A DNA stretch of 64,000 nt. Origin: JBCCXL01 sp039191605 (lineage in GTDB: Bacteria; Acidobacteriota; Thermoanaerobaculia; Multivoradales; JAHZIX01). Within the stretch, counting starts at the first letter, position 1. Every line of letters starts with the position of its first letter. Location: the NCBI GenBank assembly GCA_039191605.1, contig JBCCXL010000025.1, positions 1 to 64,000 of the forward strand, written 5' to 3'. A program made the position numbers and the translations under genes. A model generated the notes under the pieces. That model saw only the letters and a program-made list of their open reading frames with translations, was not told the origin of the DNA and ran no database searches. Shown piece after piece: positions 8,226 to 17,358 of this stretch.

Positions 8226-10349
8226 GTGACACAACGCATCCTCTGGCCCGTCGTGGGCTTGTTCGTCGCCCTCGCCTTCGGCGTAGGGGTGGGCCAATGG
8301 CTGCTCCAGGGCACCTACGAGCGCCAGCAGCGCTCGGCGGCGGAGCGCGCCGAGGTGGTGAGCACCATGGCGCTGTCGGAGCTGGTGTCGGCGACCCTCG
8401 AGGGCGGGGAGGAAGAAGGGGTCCAGGAGGTGGTGGAAGCCTGGCAGCAGCGCCACGACACCTTCCAGGTGGTGCGGGTGATTCAGGGTCGCCGGCTGGT
8501 GGCCTCCACCGCGGCGCAGGACCAGGGGGACCAAGCGGCACCGAGGCGCCTGGCGAGGGATGAGAAAGAGTATTTCGATACCGCCCAGCGATTGCGCCAG
8601 GCGGTGGACAGCAATCGCCAGGGGAGCACCGCGGCGAAGGACGAGGTGGAGGTCTTGTCCCTCGAAGCCGCCGGTCTCTCGGTGGCGGTGCCGGTGGAGC
8701 TCGGAGGCGAGATCGAGGGTGCGGTGCTGGTGGAGACGGAAGCCGCCGCGGAGCTAGCCTCCGCGCCCTCCGGCACCGCCTGGCTCACCCTGGTCGCGCC
8801 GGTCTTGATTCTGGCGCTGTTGGGAGCCTTCACCCCTTTATCGCGCCGCGTCCTGGTGGCGGCGGCGGCGGTGCTGGCGGTGATCGCTCTCGGCTTCTTC
8901 GCCCAGCGCTCCGGCAGCTTGGTGACCTCGGCCCTCACCTCCGCCGGAGAGACGGTGGCGGAGCGCATGCAGCAGGATGCCGCCACCCTGCAGGAGCTGG
9001 TGGCGGCCCAGGTCGGTGCTACTACATCAGAGGCGGTTCTATCGGACGCGGCGGAATCCGAGGCGGTGGAATCCGAGGATGGCAGCTCCGAAGGACAGCC
9101 AGAGGATTCTAGCGAGGGCTCCACGCCGGAGGCGGCTGAGGGGACTACCGAGACCGAACAGCCGGCGGATGCTGAGGAGCCTGTAGAGACCGAACAGAGC
9201 TACGCCCTGGCGGCGGTGGATCCCTCCGCCTGGGATGTCGACCCTCAGCGGGCCGGCCGAGGCTGGATCGACGCCGCTGGCGCAGTGGTGCCCTCGGCGG
9301 TGTCGGAAGCCTCCCTCGGGGTGAGCTCCAGCCTGCGGCAGCGGCTGACGGCGGTGGGGCTGGGGGCGCTGCTGCTGCTCGCCTTCTTCGGCCTCGGCGG
9401 CGCCCAGCGGGTGGTCAGCGATCTGGTGACCTTCCGCCAGGCCTACAGCTATGTCGGTCCGGCGATGATCGGCATGCTGATCCTGGTGTTCTTCCCCTTC
9501 TTCTACGGCATCGCTCTGTCCTTCACCAATCAGAGCATCTACAACACCGATCAGCCCATCACCGAGATCTGGACCGGCTTCGAGAATTACGTCGAGATCC
9601 TCAGCGACTTCGAGCTTTACCGCGAGCTGGACGGCGAGAAGGTTCTCAACTTCGAGAACTTCTACTGGACCCTGTTCATCACCGTGCTGTGGACGGTGAC
9701 CAACGTCACCATCGGCGTTTCGGTGGGTCTCGCCTTAGCCCTGATGCTGAATACCAAGGGGCTGGCTTTCAAACCGATCTATCGGGTGATTTTGATCCTG
9801 CCGTGGGCGGTGCCCAACTACATCACCGCGCTGGTGTGGAAAGGCATGTTCCACAAGCAATTTGGGGTGATCAACCAGGTCTTCCAGATCTTCGGGCTGG
9901 AACCGGTGGGGTGGTTCGACGGGGTCGCGACCTCTTTCTTGACGGTGTTGGCCACCAATAGCTGGCTGTCCTTCCCCTTCATGATGGTGATTTCCCTCGG
10001 CGCACTGCAGTCGATCCCGGCGGATCTCTACGAGGCGGCGCGGGTGGATGGCGCGACCCGGTGGCGGCAGTTCCGCTCCATCACCCTGCCGATGCTGAAA
10101 CCGGCCCTGATTCCGGCGGTGATCCTGTCGGTGATCTGGACCTTCAACATGTTCAACATCATCTACCTGGTCTCCGGCGGTGAGCCCTCCGGCAGCACCG
10201 AGATCCTGATCACCGCGGCCTACAAGATTGCCTTCGAGCAATATCGCTACGGCTATGCCGCGGCCTACTCCACGGTGATCTTCGGCATCTTGTTGGCCTA
10301 TGGCTGGTGGCAGATCCGGGTGACCAAGGCGACGGAGGCGGTGCAATGA
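8226..10349 (+). CDS. MalF-type permease with large N-terminal periplasmic extension
   Basis: 707 residues from GTG with TGGAG 8 bases upstream. The C-terminal ~300 residues (407-707) are an ordinary binding-protein-dependent permease, opening 'YSYVGPAMIGMLILVFFPFF' and carrying the EAA loop 'EAARVDGATRWRQFRSITLP' near residue 602 that docks on the ATPase. Ahead of it lie an N-terminal membrane helix (5-25), a ~160-residue extracytoplasmic stretch, two hydrophobic helices (~185-235), a second, very acidic Ser/Glu-rich extracytoplasmic stretch (~240-370) and another helix (~375-393). E. coli MalF also has an extra N-terminal helix set and a P2 loop, but this extension is larger and different in sequence; the first part resembles a Cache/sensor-like periplasmic module only in overall layout. 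The stop overlaps the next ATG (ATGA). Confidence 0.9.
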   Translation: MTQRILWPVVGLFVALAFGVGVGQWLLQGTYERQQRSAAERAEVVSTMALSELVSATLEGGEEEGVQEVVEAWQQRHDTFQVVRVIQGRRLVASTAAQDQGDQAAPRRLARDEKEYFDTAQRLRQAVDSNRQGSTAAKDEVEVLSLEAAGLSVAVPVELGGEIEGAVLVETEAAAELASAPSGTAWLTLVAPVLILALLGAFTPLSRRVLVAAAAVLAVIALGFFAQRSGSLVTSALTSAGETVAERMQQDAATLQELVAAQVGATTSEAVLSDAAESEAVESEDGSSEGQPEDSSEGSTPEAAEGTTETEQPADAEEPVETEQSYALAAVDPSAWDVDPQRAGRGWIDAAGAVVPSAVSEASLGVSSSLRQRLTAVGLGALLLLAFFGLGGAQRVVSDLVTFRQAYSYVGPAMIGMLILVFFPFFYGIALSFTNQSIYNTDQPITEIWTGFENYVEILSDFELYRELDGEKVLNFENFYWTLFITVLWTVTNVTIGVSVGLALALMLNTKGLAFKPIYRVILILPWAVPNYITALVWKGMFHKQFGVINQVFQIFGLEPVGWFDGVATSFLTVLATNSWLSFPFMMVISLGALQSIPADLYEAARVDGATRWRQFRSITLPMLKPALIPAVILSVIWTFNMFNIIYLVSGGEPSGSTEILITAAYKIAFEQYRYGYAAAYSTVIFGILLAYGWWQIRVTKATEAVQ

Positions 10350-11230
10350 GCCGGTCCCAGCGCAACGAAGGCGGATCCCACGTCTTCCTTCACGTCTTCC
10401 TCATCGTCTTCTCCCTGCTCACCGCGTACCCGATCCTCTGGGTCTTCGCCATCGCCTTCAGCGGCGAGCAGAACCTGGCCATCGTCGACGTGCCCCAGGA
10501 CGCCACGGTGATGGATCGGCTGCGGGCGATCTTTCCGTGGCCGGATCAGGTGAGCGTCTCCAACTTCACCTCGGTGTGGACCGAGCAGCCCTTCGGCCGC
10601 TGGCTGCTCAACAGCGCCATCATCGCCTCGGCGACCACGGTGCTGGGAGTCTTTCTCTCCTGCACCGCCGGCTATGCCTTCTCGCGCTTCAAGTTCCCCG
10701 GCCAGCGGGCGGGTCTGATGTCTTTCCTGGTGTCGCAGATGTTCCCCGGCACCCTGACCCTGATCCCCCTCTACATCATCCTGGTGCAATTCCTCGGTCT
10801 GGGGTCCTCGTACCTCGGCCTGATCCTGGTCTACGCGGCGACGGCGATCCCCTTCTGCGTGTGGATGCTGAAGGGCTACTTCGACACCATCCCGCTGGAG
10901 CTGGAGGAGGCGGCGCTGATGGACGGCGCCTCCCGCGGCACCATCTTCTGGCGCATCATCCTGCCGCTGGCGAAGCCGGCGGTGGCGGTCACCGCGCTGT
11001 TCTCGTTCATGGCCGGCTGGAACGAGTTCATTCAGGCGGCGACCTTCATGGACGACGAGACCATGTACACCGCGCCGGTGGGCCTGCGCTTCTTCGTCGG
11101 CGGCTACGCCCAGGATTGGGGCTATTTCGCCGCCGGCGCCATCATCGTCGCCATTCCAGTAGTGATCCTGTTCCTCGCGCTGCAGCGCTTCCTCGTCTCT
11201 GGCCTGACCGCCGGAGCGGTGAAGGGCTAG
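10346..11230 (+). CDS. MalG-type carbohydrate ABC transporter permease
   Basis: 294 residues from an ATG that overlaps the preceding stop by four bases, implying translational coupling with its MalF partner. Six hydrophobic helices are visible, the first at 'FLHVFLIVFSLLTAYPILWVF'. The cytoplasmic EAA loop 'EEAALMDGASRGTIFWRIILP' is near residues 186-206. The C-terminus 'QRFLVSGLTAGAVKG' is diagnostic of MalG-like permeases of the maltose/trehalose type. It should form the translocation pore with the product of 8226-10349. Confidence 0.96.
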   Translation: MSRSQRNEGGSHVFLHVFLIVFSLLTAYPILWVFAIAFSGEQNLAIVDVPQDATVMDRLRAIFPWPDQVSVSNFTSVWTEQPFGRWLLNSAIIASATTVLGVFLSCTAGYAFSRFKFPGQRAGLMSFLVSQMFPGTLTLIPLYIILVQFLGLGSSYLGLILVYAATAIPFCVWMLKGYFDTIPLELEEAALMDGASRGTIFWRIILPLAKPAVAVTALFSFMAGWNEFIQAATFMDDETMYTAPVGLRFFVGGYAQDWGYFAAGAIIVAIPVVILFLALQRFLVSGLTAGAVKG

Positions 11231-11359
11231 TACGCCCAATTTCTGAATCCCGACTTCCTAATCCCGACTTCCGAACCTCAACTTTCCAAGTCTGACTTCA
11301 ACCATCCAACTGATCCGGGCTCCTGAACACACATGGGCTCATCGAAAGGAGGCACAACC

Positions 11360-12199
11360 ATGTCGAATCACCTGCAAAGCGTCGCGGCCCGTGTCGCGGT
11401 CGCGGCGCTCCTCGCCCTCGCTTTGATCGCCGTTCCCGTGGCGGCGGAGAAGCTGGAATTCAAAGACCCCACCGGGGATGACAACGGACCGGGGGAATAC
11501 GTCTATCCCACCGATGCGGTGTACAACCCGGGCTCCTTCGACCTCACCGGTCTGTCGGTGAAGACCAAGGGCAAGAACGTCGACTTCTCGGTGGACCTCA
11601 ACACCCGCCTAGAAGATCCCTGGAACATGGGCACCGGTTTCTCGGTGCAGATGATCTTCATCTTCATCGACACCGACGGGGAAGAGGGCAGCGGCAATAC
11701 CGAGACGCTGCCGGGTCTGAACGTCGAGTTCGCCCCCTATCACGCCTGGGACAAGGTGGTGATCCTCTCGCCCCAGGGCGCTTCTCGGGTCAAGACCGAG
11801 GTGGAGCAGAAGGTCGCTGATCTCGCCGGGGACATCGTGATTCCCGGTCGAGTCAAGGGCGTCAACCGCAGCATCAGCGCTCGCGTGAAGCTCGAAGAGC
11901 TCGGTGGCGGCGATCCGTCTACCTGGGGCTACCAGGTGTTGGTGCAGTCCAACGAGGGCTTCCCCAGCGGCGGCGATCTGCTGACCCGCAAGGTCAATGA
12001 ATTCGAGGGCCAGCACCGTTTCGGTGGCGGCAACGACTACGACTGCGACCCCCACGTCGTGGACATTCTCGCCGGCAGCGGCAGCGGCAGCGACGACGAA
12101 GTCGCCGCCCAGCACGCGCAGCTGGCCTATGAGTGCGATGCCGAGGGCAACGCAAGCAAGCGAGCGACTTTGACCACCGTCCGCAAGTCCGCGGACTGA
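11360..12199 (+). CDS. Secreted glucodextranase-C/DOMON-like protein, paralogue 1
   Basis: 279 residues, with AAAGGAGG (11345-11352) correctly spaced before the chosen ATG. A signal peptide (~1-29, ending 'PVAAE') is followed by 'LEFKDPTGDDNGPGEYVYPTD', the hallmark opening of the C-terminal module of glucodextranase and related amylopullulanases (a DOMON-like beta-sandwich). Later landmarks are 'FIFIDTDGEEGSG', 'AWDKVVIL' and a 'FGGGNDYDCDPHVVDIL' end. No catalytic domain is attached. In enzymes this module is thought to bind carbohydrate or the cell surface, so a periplasmic or surface glucan-binding role is likely. Two longer relatives follow at 14657 and 16204. Confidence 0.88.
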   Translation: MSNHLQSVAARVAVAALLALALIAVPVAAEKLEFKDPTGDDNGPGEYVYPTDAVYNPGSFDLTGLSVKTKGKNVDFSVDLNTRLEDPWNMGTGFSVQMIFIFIDTDGEEGSGNTETLPGLNVEFAPYHAWDKVVILSPQGASRVKTEVEQKVADLAGDIVIPGRVKGVNRSISARVKLEELGGGDPSTWGYQVLVQSNEGFPSGGDLLTRKVNEFEGQHRFGGGNDYDCDPHVVDILAGSGSGSDDEVAAQHAQLAYECDAEGNASKRATLTTVRKSAD

Positions 12200-12221
12200 T
12201 TTTTCTGGAGAGCTCAGAACG

Positions 12222-14420
12222 ATGAAAACTTCATTGCGTTTCGCCCTGGTGCTGGCGGCGGTGGCCCTGATGGCTGCCGGCTCCGCCGCCGAGGCGCAGC
12301 AGAAGCTGCAGATCGGAGGCAACGTCTACACTAAGTTCCTGTGGGGAACCGAGCGGGTGGACGGCAGTCTCTACAACTTCACCACCATTCCCTCCGAGGG
12401 TTATGGCGACACCGGGCAGGGTACGGAGATCGAGCTTCTGCTCTCCGCCAAGGTCTCGAAGTGGGTGGAGATCAGCGGTCGCCTCAAGGGCCGCTTCAAC
12501 CAGAACTTCTGGACTAATTTCGGCGGCTTCGGCGGCGGCGGAGTGGGAGATCCCGGCTCCGGCGACTGCCTCGGCGGCGACTGCGGCGAATTCGATTCCC
12601 GCTCTGCTCAATACCTCAAGGTACGCGGCATGACGGTGCTGCTGACCCCCGGCTACAGCTGGGTGGACACCATCACCATCGGCTCGTCGGATTTCGGGAT
12701 GTTCAACCCCATGGTCCACGGCAAGATCCGCTTCATCGACCGCGACAACGGCTCCGGGATCATCTTCCAGGGTTCCAACGCCGACCGCTCGGTGACCTAT
12801 GACTTCACCCGCTTCTCCCTGCCTCGCCTATGGGCCGGTCCTGAGTTCGATACCGGCGACTTCGCGGCTCTCGACTCCGCCTACACCCTGCAGCTGGGTA
12901 TCAGTCCGTCATCGAGCTACGACCTGACCCTCATCGGAACCTACGTCAACGATACCGAGATCGACGCTAGCGATCTCAACCTCGACGACGGCCGGGACCT
13001 GCGGGCTCGTTTCCGCAATTCGGTCTATGGCGCGGTGCTCAACGTCTACGCCAGCAACTCGGTGGATCTCGGGCTGCAGTACTACCACTCCGAGTCCCAG
13101 ACCTTCAGTGACTTCGCGCCGTCCAGCTTCTTCGGCCTCTCCGGCTTCTCGCCGGTGCCGGCGGGCAAGCTCTCCGACGACGCGCTGATCGGTGATGTCG
13201 GACTCAACGATCCCTTCGGCAACGGCCTGTCCTTCAACCTGCAGTACTTCGATATCGGTTCGGATTACGTCTCTATTCTCGCCGCCCGCCGCGAGCAGGA
13301 CGTGCTCCTCACCGAGGGCTTCGATGGCGCCTTTGCCTTCCCTGGCCCCAGCAACGCCGCCTTCGGCGTGTTCGGCGGCAACCCCACCCGCATCGGCTAC
13401 GGCGGATGGCAGGGCAACGCCCAGCAGGTGGCCACCATCAACGTCGACAACGAGTTCACCGATTTCGACGAGCAGCTGGCGGAGACGGTGATCGGCTGGA
13501 AGGGCTTCACCTTCAACCCGGTGTACGGCTCCGGCTCCCTGGATATCTCCGCGGAGTACACCTACATCGACTACAACACCAACTGGCAGGCCTTCGACGA
13601 TCCCACCCGTCCGGTGGATTCGAGCATCTACCCGGTGCACGAGCTGGATACCGGCGTCGGCCACAACTTCCGTAGCGCCTACGCTCCCTTCCAGGAGAAG
13701 GAAACCGAGATCCTCGCCCTCAACTTCAAGTACCTACTGGATGCCGGCAAGGGCGTGGACATCTTCGGCAAGGTGAAGTTCATCGACGAGACCGACAAGC
13801 GCCTCGACGACTCGAACTTTCTGCCCTTCGCCGCCGGCGACTGCCCCGGTGGCGGCGTCGCCTGCGCCAACAACGCCAACGCCTACAACGCGGCGGGCAA
13901 CAGCACCTCGGCGATCTACGGCAACCCGCCGGTGATCACCGTCAACGGCGTGACCGGCTACCAGTGGAAGCCCTTCGACTCGCTGGCCGACGACGACCGG
14001 GACATGGACTACAAGATGTACCAGCTCGGCGCCGGCTATCAGCTCACCAACGATCTCTACGCCTCGCTGCAATTCGAGCGCTACGACGTGGACCTGCAGG
14101 ACGGCAACACCGCCTTCCAGGCCTACCAGCTCCACGAGATCGCCTCCGGTGACCACACCAAGAACAAGCTGATCCTGAAGGCTCGCTACGTTCTCGGCGG
14201 CGCGGAGATCGGCTTCAACTACGAGTACAACGAAGGCACCTTCGACCCTGACTTCGGTACCGGCTTCGTCGTCAACTTCGCCGACGAAGGCACCGCCGCC
14301 AGCGTCAACGTGCCGGTGGGCTCGCCGGGCTTCTTCGGTCGCTTCGGCGGCTGGAACAGCCTGGCGGAGCGCGACTTCGATCAGCAGCGCTTCAAGGCCT
14401 ACGTCAAGGTCCAGTTCTAA
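12222..14420 (+). CDS. Large outer-membrane beta-barrel protein (porin-like)
   Basis: 732 residues. A signal peptide (1 to ~26, 'AAGSAAEAQQ') is followed by 'KLQIGGNVYTKFLWGTERVDGSLYNF', then alternating amphipathic strands rich in Tyr, Asp, Gly and Asn, and a C-terminus ending in Phe ('QRFKAYVKVQF'), the insertion signal of outer-membrane barrels. There is no TonB box or plug domain, so it is not a TonB receptor. Length and context, between two glucodextranase-like proteins and downstream of a maltodextrin-type ABC transporter, suggest it is the outer-membrane entry channel for glucan oligosaccharides, analogous to but not homologous by eye with LamB. Two Cys pairs in loop-like segments ('GDCLGGDCGEFD', 'GDCPGGGVACANN') could form disulphides. 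Confidence 0.85.
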   Translation: MKTSLRFALVLAAVALMAAGSAAEAQQKLQIGGNVYTKFLWGTERVDGSLYNFTTIPSEGYGDTGQGTEIELLLSAKVSKWVEISGRLKGRFNQNFWTNFGGFGGGGVGDPGSGDCLGGDCGEFDSRSAQYLKVRGMTVLLTPGYSWVDTITIGSSDFGMFNPMVHGKIRFIDRDNGSGIIFQGSNADRSVTYDFTRFSLPRLWAGPEFDTGDFAALDSAYTLQLGISPSSSYDLTLIGTYVNDTEIDASDLNLDDGRDLRARFRNSVYGAVLNVYASNSVDLGLQYYHSESQTFSDFAPSSFFGLSGFSPVPAGKLSDDALIGDVGLNDPFGNGLSFNLQYFDIGSDYVSILAARREQDVLLTEGFDGAFAFPGPSNAAFGVFGGNPTRIGYGGWQGNAQQVATINVDNEFTDFDEQLAETVIGWKGFTFNPVYGSGSLDISAEYTYIDYNTNWQAFDDPTRPVDSSIYPVHELDTGVGHNFRSAYAPFQEKETEILALNFKYLLDAGKGVDIFGKVKFIDETDKRLDDSNFLPFAAGDCPGGGVACANNANAYNAAGNSTSAIYGNPPVITVNGVTGYQWKPFDSLADDDRDMDYKMYQLGAGYQLTNDLYASLQFERYDVDLQDGNTAFQAYQLHEIASGDHTKNKLILKARYVLGGAEIGFNYEYNEGTFDPDFGTGFVVNFADEGTAASVNVPVGSPGFFGRFGGWNSLAERDFDQQRFKAYVKVQF

Positions 14421-14556
14421 GCGGACCAACTCATCGGCTCGGGCCTCGAGGGGGCCCGGGTCGGTGACCGTCGACGGTGGAGATCCTGCCGTCGGCGCAA
14501 CCCCGTCTCCCGCTCTGGCCCTGGGCCGGGCGGGGGCTTCCCCTCGGGATTTTTCT

Positions 14557-14595
14557 GGCCTGACTGTATCGGCCTGACTGTATCGGCCTGACTTT
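14557..14595. repeat. 14-bp tandem repeat, about 2.8 copies
   Basis: GGCCTGACTGTATC is repeated at 14557-14570 and 14571-14584, with a partial third copy to 14595. It lies between the porin gene and the next secreted-protein gene, and is the same unit length as the repeat at 2735-2776 although the sequence differs. Confidence 0.85.
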
Positions 14596-14656
14596 GCGGG
14601 CCCTGCTCTACCGGCTGTGGGCCCATCGAAACCACGACGCTTTGGGAGAAACCGTC

Positions 14657-15793
14657 ATGACTCGTTCTTCTCGCCTCGCTAGCTTACGCCTCGATCGCTG
14701 GACTCTGGGAGTCGCGCGACCGAGCTTCGGTCTCGTCGCCCTCGTGCTGCTGATTCTCGGATCTTTCGCCCTCGCCACGCCGGCGGCGGCGGATCGCGAC
14801 GATGTCTTCTTCAAGATCACCGATCCCCGGGGCGATGACCACGGCGACGGCAGCCTGACCTATCCCATCTCTCCGGAGTTCAACGAAGGGGAGCTGGATC
14901 TCATCGAGCTCACCGCCAAGGCCGCCAAGGGCGGCACGGAATTCCAGGCGATCTTCGCTGAGCCGATCCGCCGGCCCCGCCGGGTGGCGGTGGACGCCAC
15001 CGGGGTAAGCCTCTCGGACGTCGCCCGCTTCGGCTTCTACACCTTCAACATCGACATCTACATCGACACCGATCGCGAGCCGGGCTCCGGCGCGGTGCAG
15101 ACCCTGCCGGGGCGCCGGGCGGAGCTGGATGCCGGCCACGCCTGGGAGAAGGTGGTGGCCCTGACCCCCCGCCCCCACGCCGCCCGCGGACAGCTGCAGC
15201 GGCTGATGATCAAGTCCCTGGAGCGCTCCATGGCGACCACCGGCGAGGCCTCTACCGAGGTAGAGATCTCCGAGGTCAAGACGGTGGTGCCGGACGAGGT
15301 CGGCCGCCACGTCTTCTTCCCCACCCGGGTGCGGGTTTCCGGCTCGAAGGTGCGCTTCTTCGTGCCGGATAGCTTCCTCGGTGGTCCGGCCCAGGACGAT
15401 TGGAGCTACACCGTGGTGGTCTCCGGCTCCGACCTGCTGCCCTCCTTCGAGCTCGGCGCAGCCCTCGGCCTCGGCGAGGCTGGCGAGCCCAACCTGATGG
15501 TGCTGCAGCGGGAAGAGGGGCGCAACCAGCTGACCTTCGGCGGCGGTACCGACAACCACAACCTCGAGACCCCCATCGTCGACATCATCGCTCCCCCGGA
15601 GCAGCGCCAGGAGCGTATGCTGCGCTCCTACAACCCGCGCACCGGAGAGCCGGTTCGACTGTCCGGCGTAGTGCCGGCCCAGGGCGATGAGCGCCCGGCC
15701 CGCTACGCCGCGCCGACCGCTCCCCAACAGGCTCCGGAAGTCTCCTCGAAGTCCGAGCGCGAGGACGACGATGCCGTCGGAGAGGTGCGCTGA
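14657..15793 (+). CDS. Secreted glucodextranase-C/DOMON-like protein, paralogue 2
   Basis: 378 residues from the ATG at 14657 (GGGAGAAA upstream). The N-terminus holds a signal peptide with a long charged n-region and the hydrophobic core 'FGLVALVLLILGSFALATPAAA'. The mature part begins 'DDVFFKITDPRGDDHGDGSLTYP', matching paralogues at 11360 and 16204, and shares 'RFGFYTFNIDIYIDTDREPGSGAVQTLPGR' and 'AWEKVVALTPRP'. An insertion of ~60 residues relative to paralogue 1 separates the halves, and the C-terminal ~70 residues are a polar tail. No catalytic motif is seen; a carbohydrate- or heme-binding type DOMON-like sandwich is the best description. Confidence 0.86.
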   Translation: MTRSSRLASLRLDRWTLGVARPSFGLVALVLLILGSFALATPAAADRDDVFFKITDPRGDDHGDGSLTYPISPEFNEGELDLIELTAKAAKGGTEFQAIFAEPIRRPRRVAVDATGVSLSDVARFGFYTFNIDIYIDTDREPGSGAVQTLPGRRAELDAGHAWEKVVALTPRPHAARGQLQRLMIKSLERSMATTGEASTEVEISEVKTVVPDEVGRHVFFPTRVRVSGSKVRFFVPDSFLGGPAQDDWSYTVVVSGSDLLPSFELGAALGLGEAGEPNLMVLQREEGRNQLTFGGGTDNHNLETPIVDIIAPPEQRQERMLRSYNPRTGEPVRLSGVVPAQGDERPARYAAPTAPQQAPEVSSKSEREDDDAVGEVR

Positions 15794-16203
15794 TCCTAGG
15801 GTCTGAAGGGTCCCAACAAGCCCCGAGGGCGTGAGATTCAGCGGATGCCGGGCTGAGCCGGCCTGATGCTGGATTTCCTTCTCGTCCTCAGTCTCGACTC
15901 GGGAAAATTCTCGCTCTCCCAACGCGAGTGGGGTGGAAGGAGCGGCGCCATGGCGCGGCGCTCCTTCCACCCATCGTTTCGATTCGTCGCCTCGGGACTG
16001 AGCCGCGGCATGTTCGTGGAGCACTTCGTCGGACGTGCCTCGTGGCAGGTCTCGCCGGATTTCTTGCCGAATGTGTCGCCGGAGTGGGCTGATAGCCTCA
16101 CGGGGCGAACCTCGGGGGGGCGCCGGACGGACTCGCTGGCCGAGCTGGCTCTAGCAACTCGCTGGACGGGGAGACGAGCATTTCGTGGAAAGGAGCGCGG
16201 CTC
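15794..16203. other. Intergenic region with a long inverted repeat
   Basis: About 410 bases between two paralogous secreted-protein genes. The main feature is the inverted repeat at 15931-15972. An open frame across the region ends in an ATGA overlap with the next gene but is interrupted in style by the palindrome and shows no domain, so I do not call it. AAGGAG at 16189-16194 serves the gene at 16204. Confidence 0.5.
15931..15972. repeat. Long near-perfect inverted repeat with palindromic core
   Basis: The arms GGGTGGAAGGAGCG (15931-15944) and CGCTCCTTCCACCC (15959-15972) are exact complements, and the 14 bases between them include the perfect palindrome GCGCCATGGCGC (15945-15956). As RNA this would be a very stable hairpin. 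No T-tract follows on either strand, so it is not a typical Rho-independent terminator; an mRNA-stabilising hairpin or a protein-binding site is possible. Confidence 0.8.
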
Positions 16204-17340
16204 ATGAAGCGATTTGGAGTCGGTGGGGGAAGCCCGCGGAGAGGGCTGCTGGGAAACGAGAACGTTGGGTTGAGGCCGCTAGGCTGGTGGGCTCTCTTCG
16301 CCGCCCTGGCGCTGATTGCCGTCGCTACCCTTCCGGTGTTGACGCAGGGAGAGGAGAAAGAGGGGGATCGGAAGGGAGAGATCTTCGCCGTCGCCGATCC
16401 TTACGGAGATGACTTTGGCGCCGGGGAGCTGGTCTACCCGCTGCGGGAAGGGTGGGGGCGTGGAGATCTCGACCTGCTGCGCTTCAGCGCGAGTCGGGTG
16501 GACGGCGGAACCCGCTTCGAGGCCCGGCTGGCGAGGTCGATTCGGGCGCCGATGCGCCGCGCCGTGGACTTCACCGGGATCCAGGAGACGGATATCGCCC
16601 GTCTTCCCTTCTATACCTTCAATCTAGACGCCTATATCGACACCTCCGGCAGCGAAGGGGAGGAAGCCCTGGAAGGATGGGGCGGGGAGCGGGCGATGAT
16701 GCCGGGAAGGCTGGCGGAGCTGCCGCCGGGGGCCGGCTGGGAAAAGGCCGTGATCCTCACTCCGGCGCCGGCTCAGGCCCGAGGGGAGCTGGTGCGCACC
16801 GTCGCGGCGGCGCTGGAGGACGATCCCGGAACCAGCTTCTCTCATTGGCTGCAGTCTCCGGGGCAATCTCCGGGGCAGGCGCCGAGCCCGCTGCCCACCG
16901 GGCGCCAGCTGCGTCGGGCGGTGGAAGAGGCGCTGAGCCAGCGGGTGCATTTCCCTCAGCAGGTGCACGTCCGCGGCCGGGAGATCACCTTCTTCGTGCC
17001 TGACTCCTTCCTCGGCGGCGCGGCGAGGGCGGAGTGGGGTTACGTGGTGGTGATCACCGGGGCCGAGCTGCAGCAGCGGGTGAAGATCCCGCTGCTGGCG
17101 CCCTACACCCGTCCCGAGAGCGCCGGCCTCGCCATGCCGGTAGTTTCCGGCCGGTCGAAGGACGCCTTCGGCGGCGGAGCGTGGGATCAACCCCTCCAGC
17201 CTTGGTTGATCGACATCCTGGAGGGACCCGGCGCCGATCAGGGAGCGATCTTGCGCAGCTTCGACCCCACCGCCGGCACCCTGGCGAGAGTGCCACCGGT
17301 GGTGCCCGCGATCCTGCCGGCTGCCGATCCCGAAGACTAG
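16204..17340 (+). CDS. Secreted glucodextranase-C/DOMON-like protein, paralogue 3
   Basis: 378 residues. A long n-region leads to a membrane/signal segment (~28-50, 'WWALFAALALIAVATLPVLTQG'). The mature part starts 'EIFAVADPYGDDFGAGELVYP' and contains 'RLPFYTFNLDAYIDTSGSEGEEAL', 'GWEKAVILTPAPAQARGELVRT' and 'VHVRGREITFFVPDSFLGG', all aligned with paralogue 2 ('VRVSGSKVRFFVPDSFLGG'). It therefore belongs with the genes at 11360 and 14657 as a tandemly expanded family. AAAGGAG precedes the ATG. Function is unproven; the pattern suggests surface or periplasmic glucan handling. Confidence 0.85.
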   Translation: MKRFGVGGGSPRRGLLGNENVGLRPLGWWALFAALALIAVATLPVLTQGEEKEGDRKGEIFAVADPYGDDFGAGELVYPLREGWGRGDLDLLRFSASRVDGGTRFEARLARSIRAPMRRAVDFTGIQETDIARLPFYTFNLDAYIDTSGSEGEEALEGWGGERAMMPGRLAELPPGAGWEKAVILTPAPAQARGELVRTVAAALEDDPGTSFSHWLQSPGQSPGQAPSPLPTGRQLRRAVEEALSQRVHFPQQVHVRGREITFFVPDSFLGGAARAEWGYVVVITGAELQQRVKIPLLAPYTRPESAGLAMPVVSGRSKDAFGGGAWDQPLQPWLIDILEGPGADQGAILRSFDPTAGTLARVPPVVPAILPAADPED

Positions 17341-17358
17341 AGATCTTGGGGATGAGGA

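Noticed and set aside
14557..14595. CRISPR-like repeats
   Set aside because: Units are contiguous with no spacers and only ~2.8 copies, so this is a tandem repeat, as are those at 2735 and 20821.
15866..16207. 113-codon frame ending in ATGA overlap with the gene at 16204
   Set aside because: The frame is read through a long palindrome and its composition is not protein-like; the overlap is probably chance.
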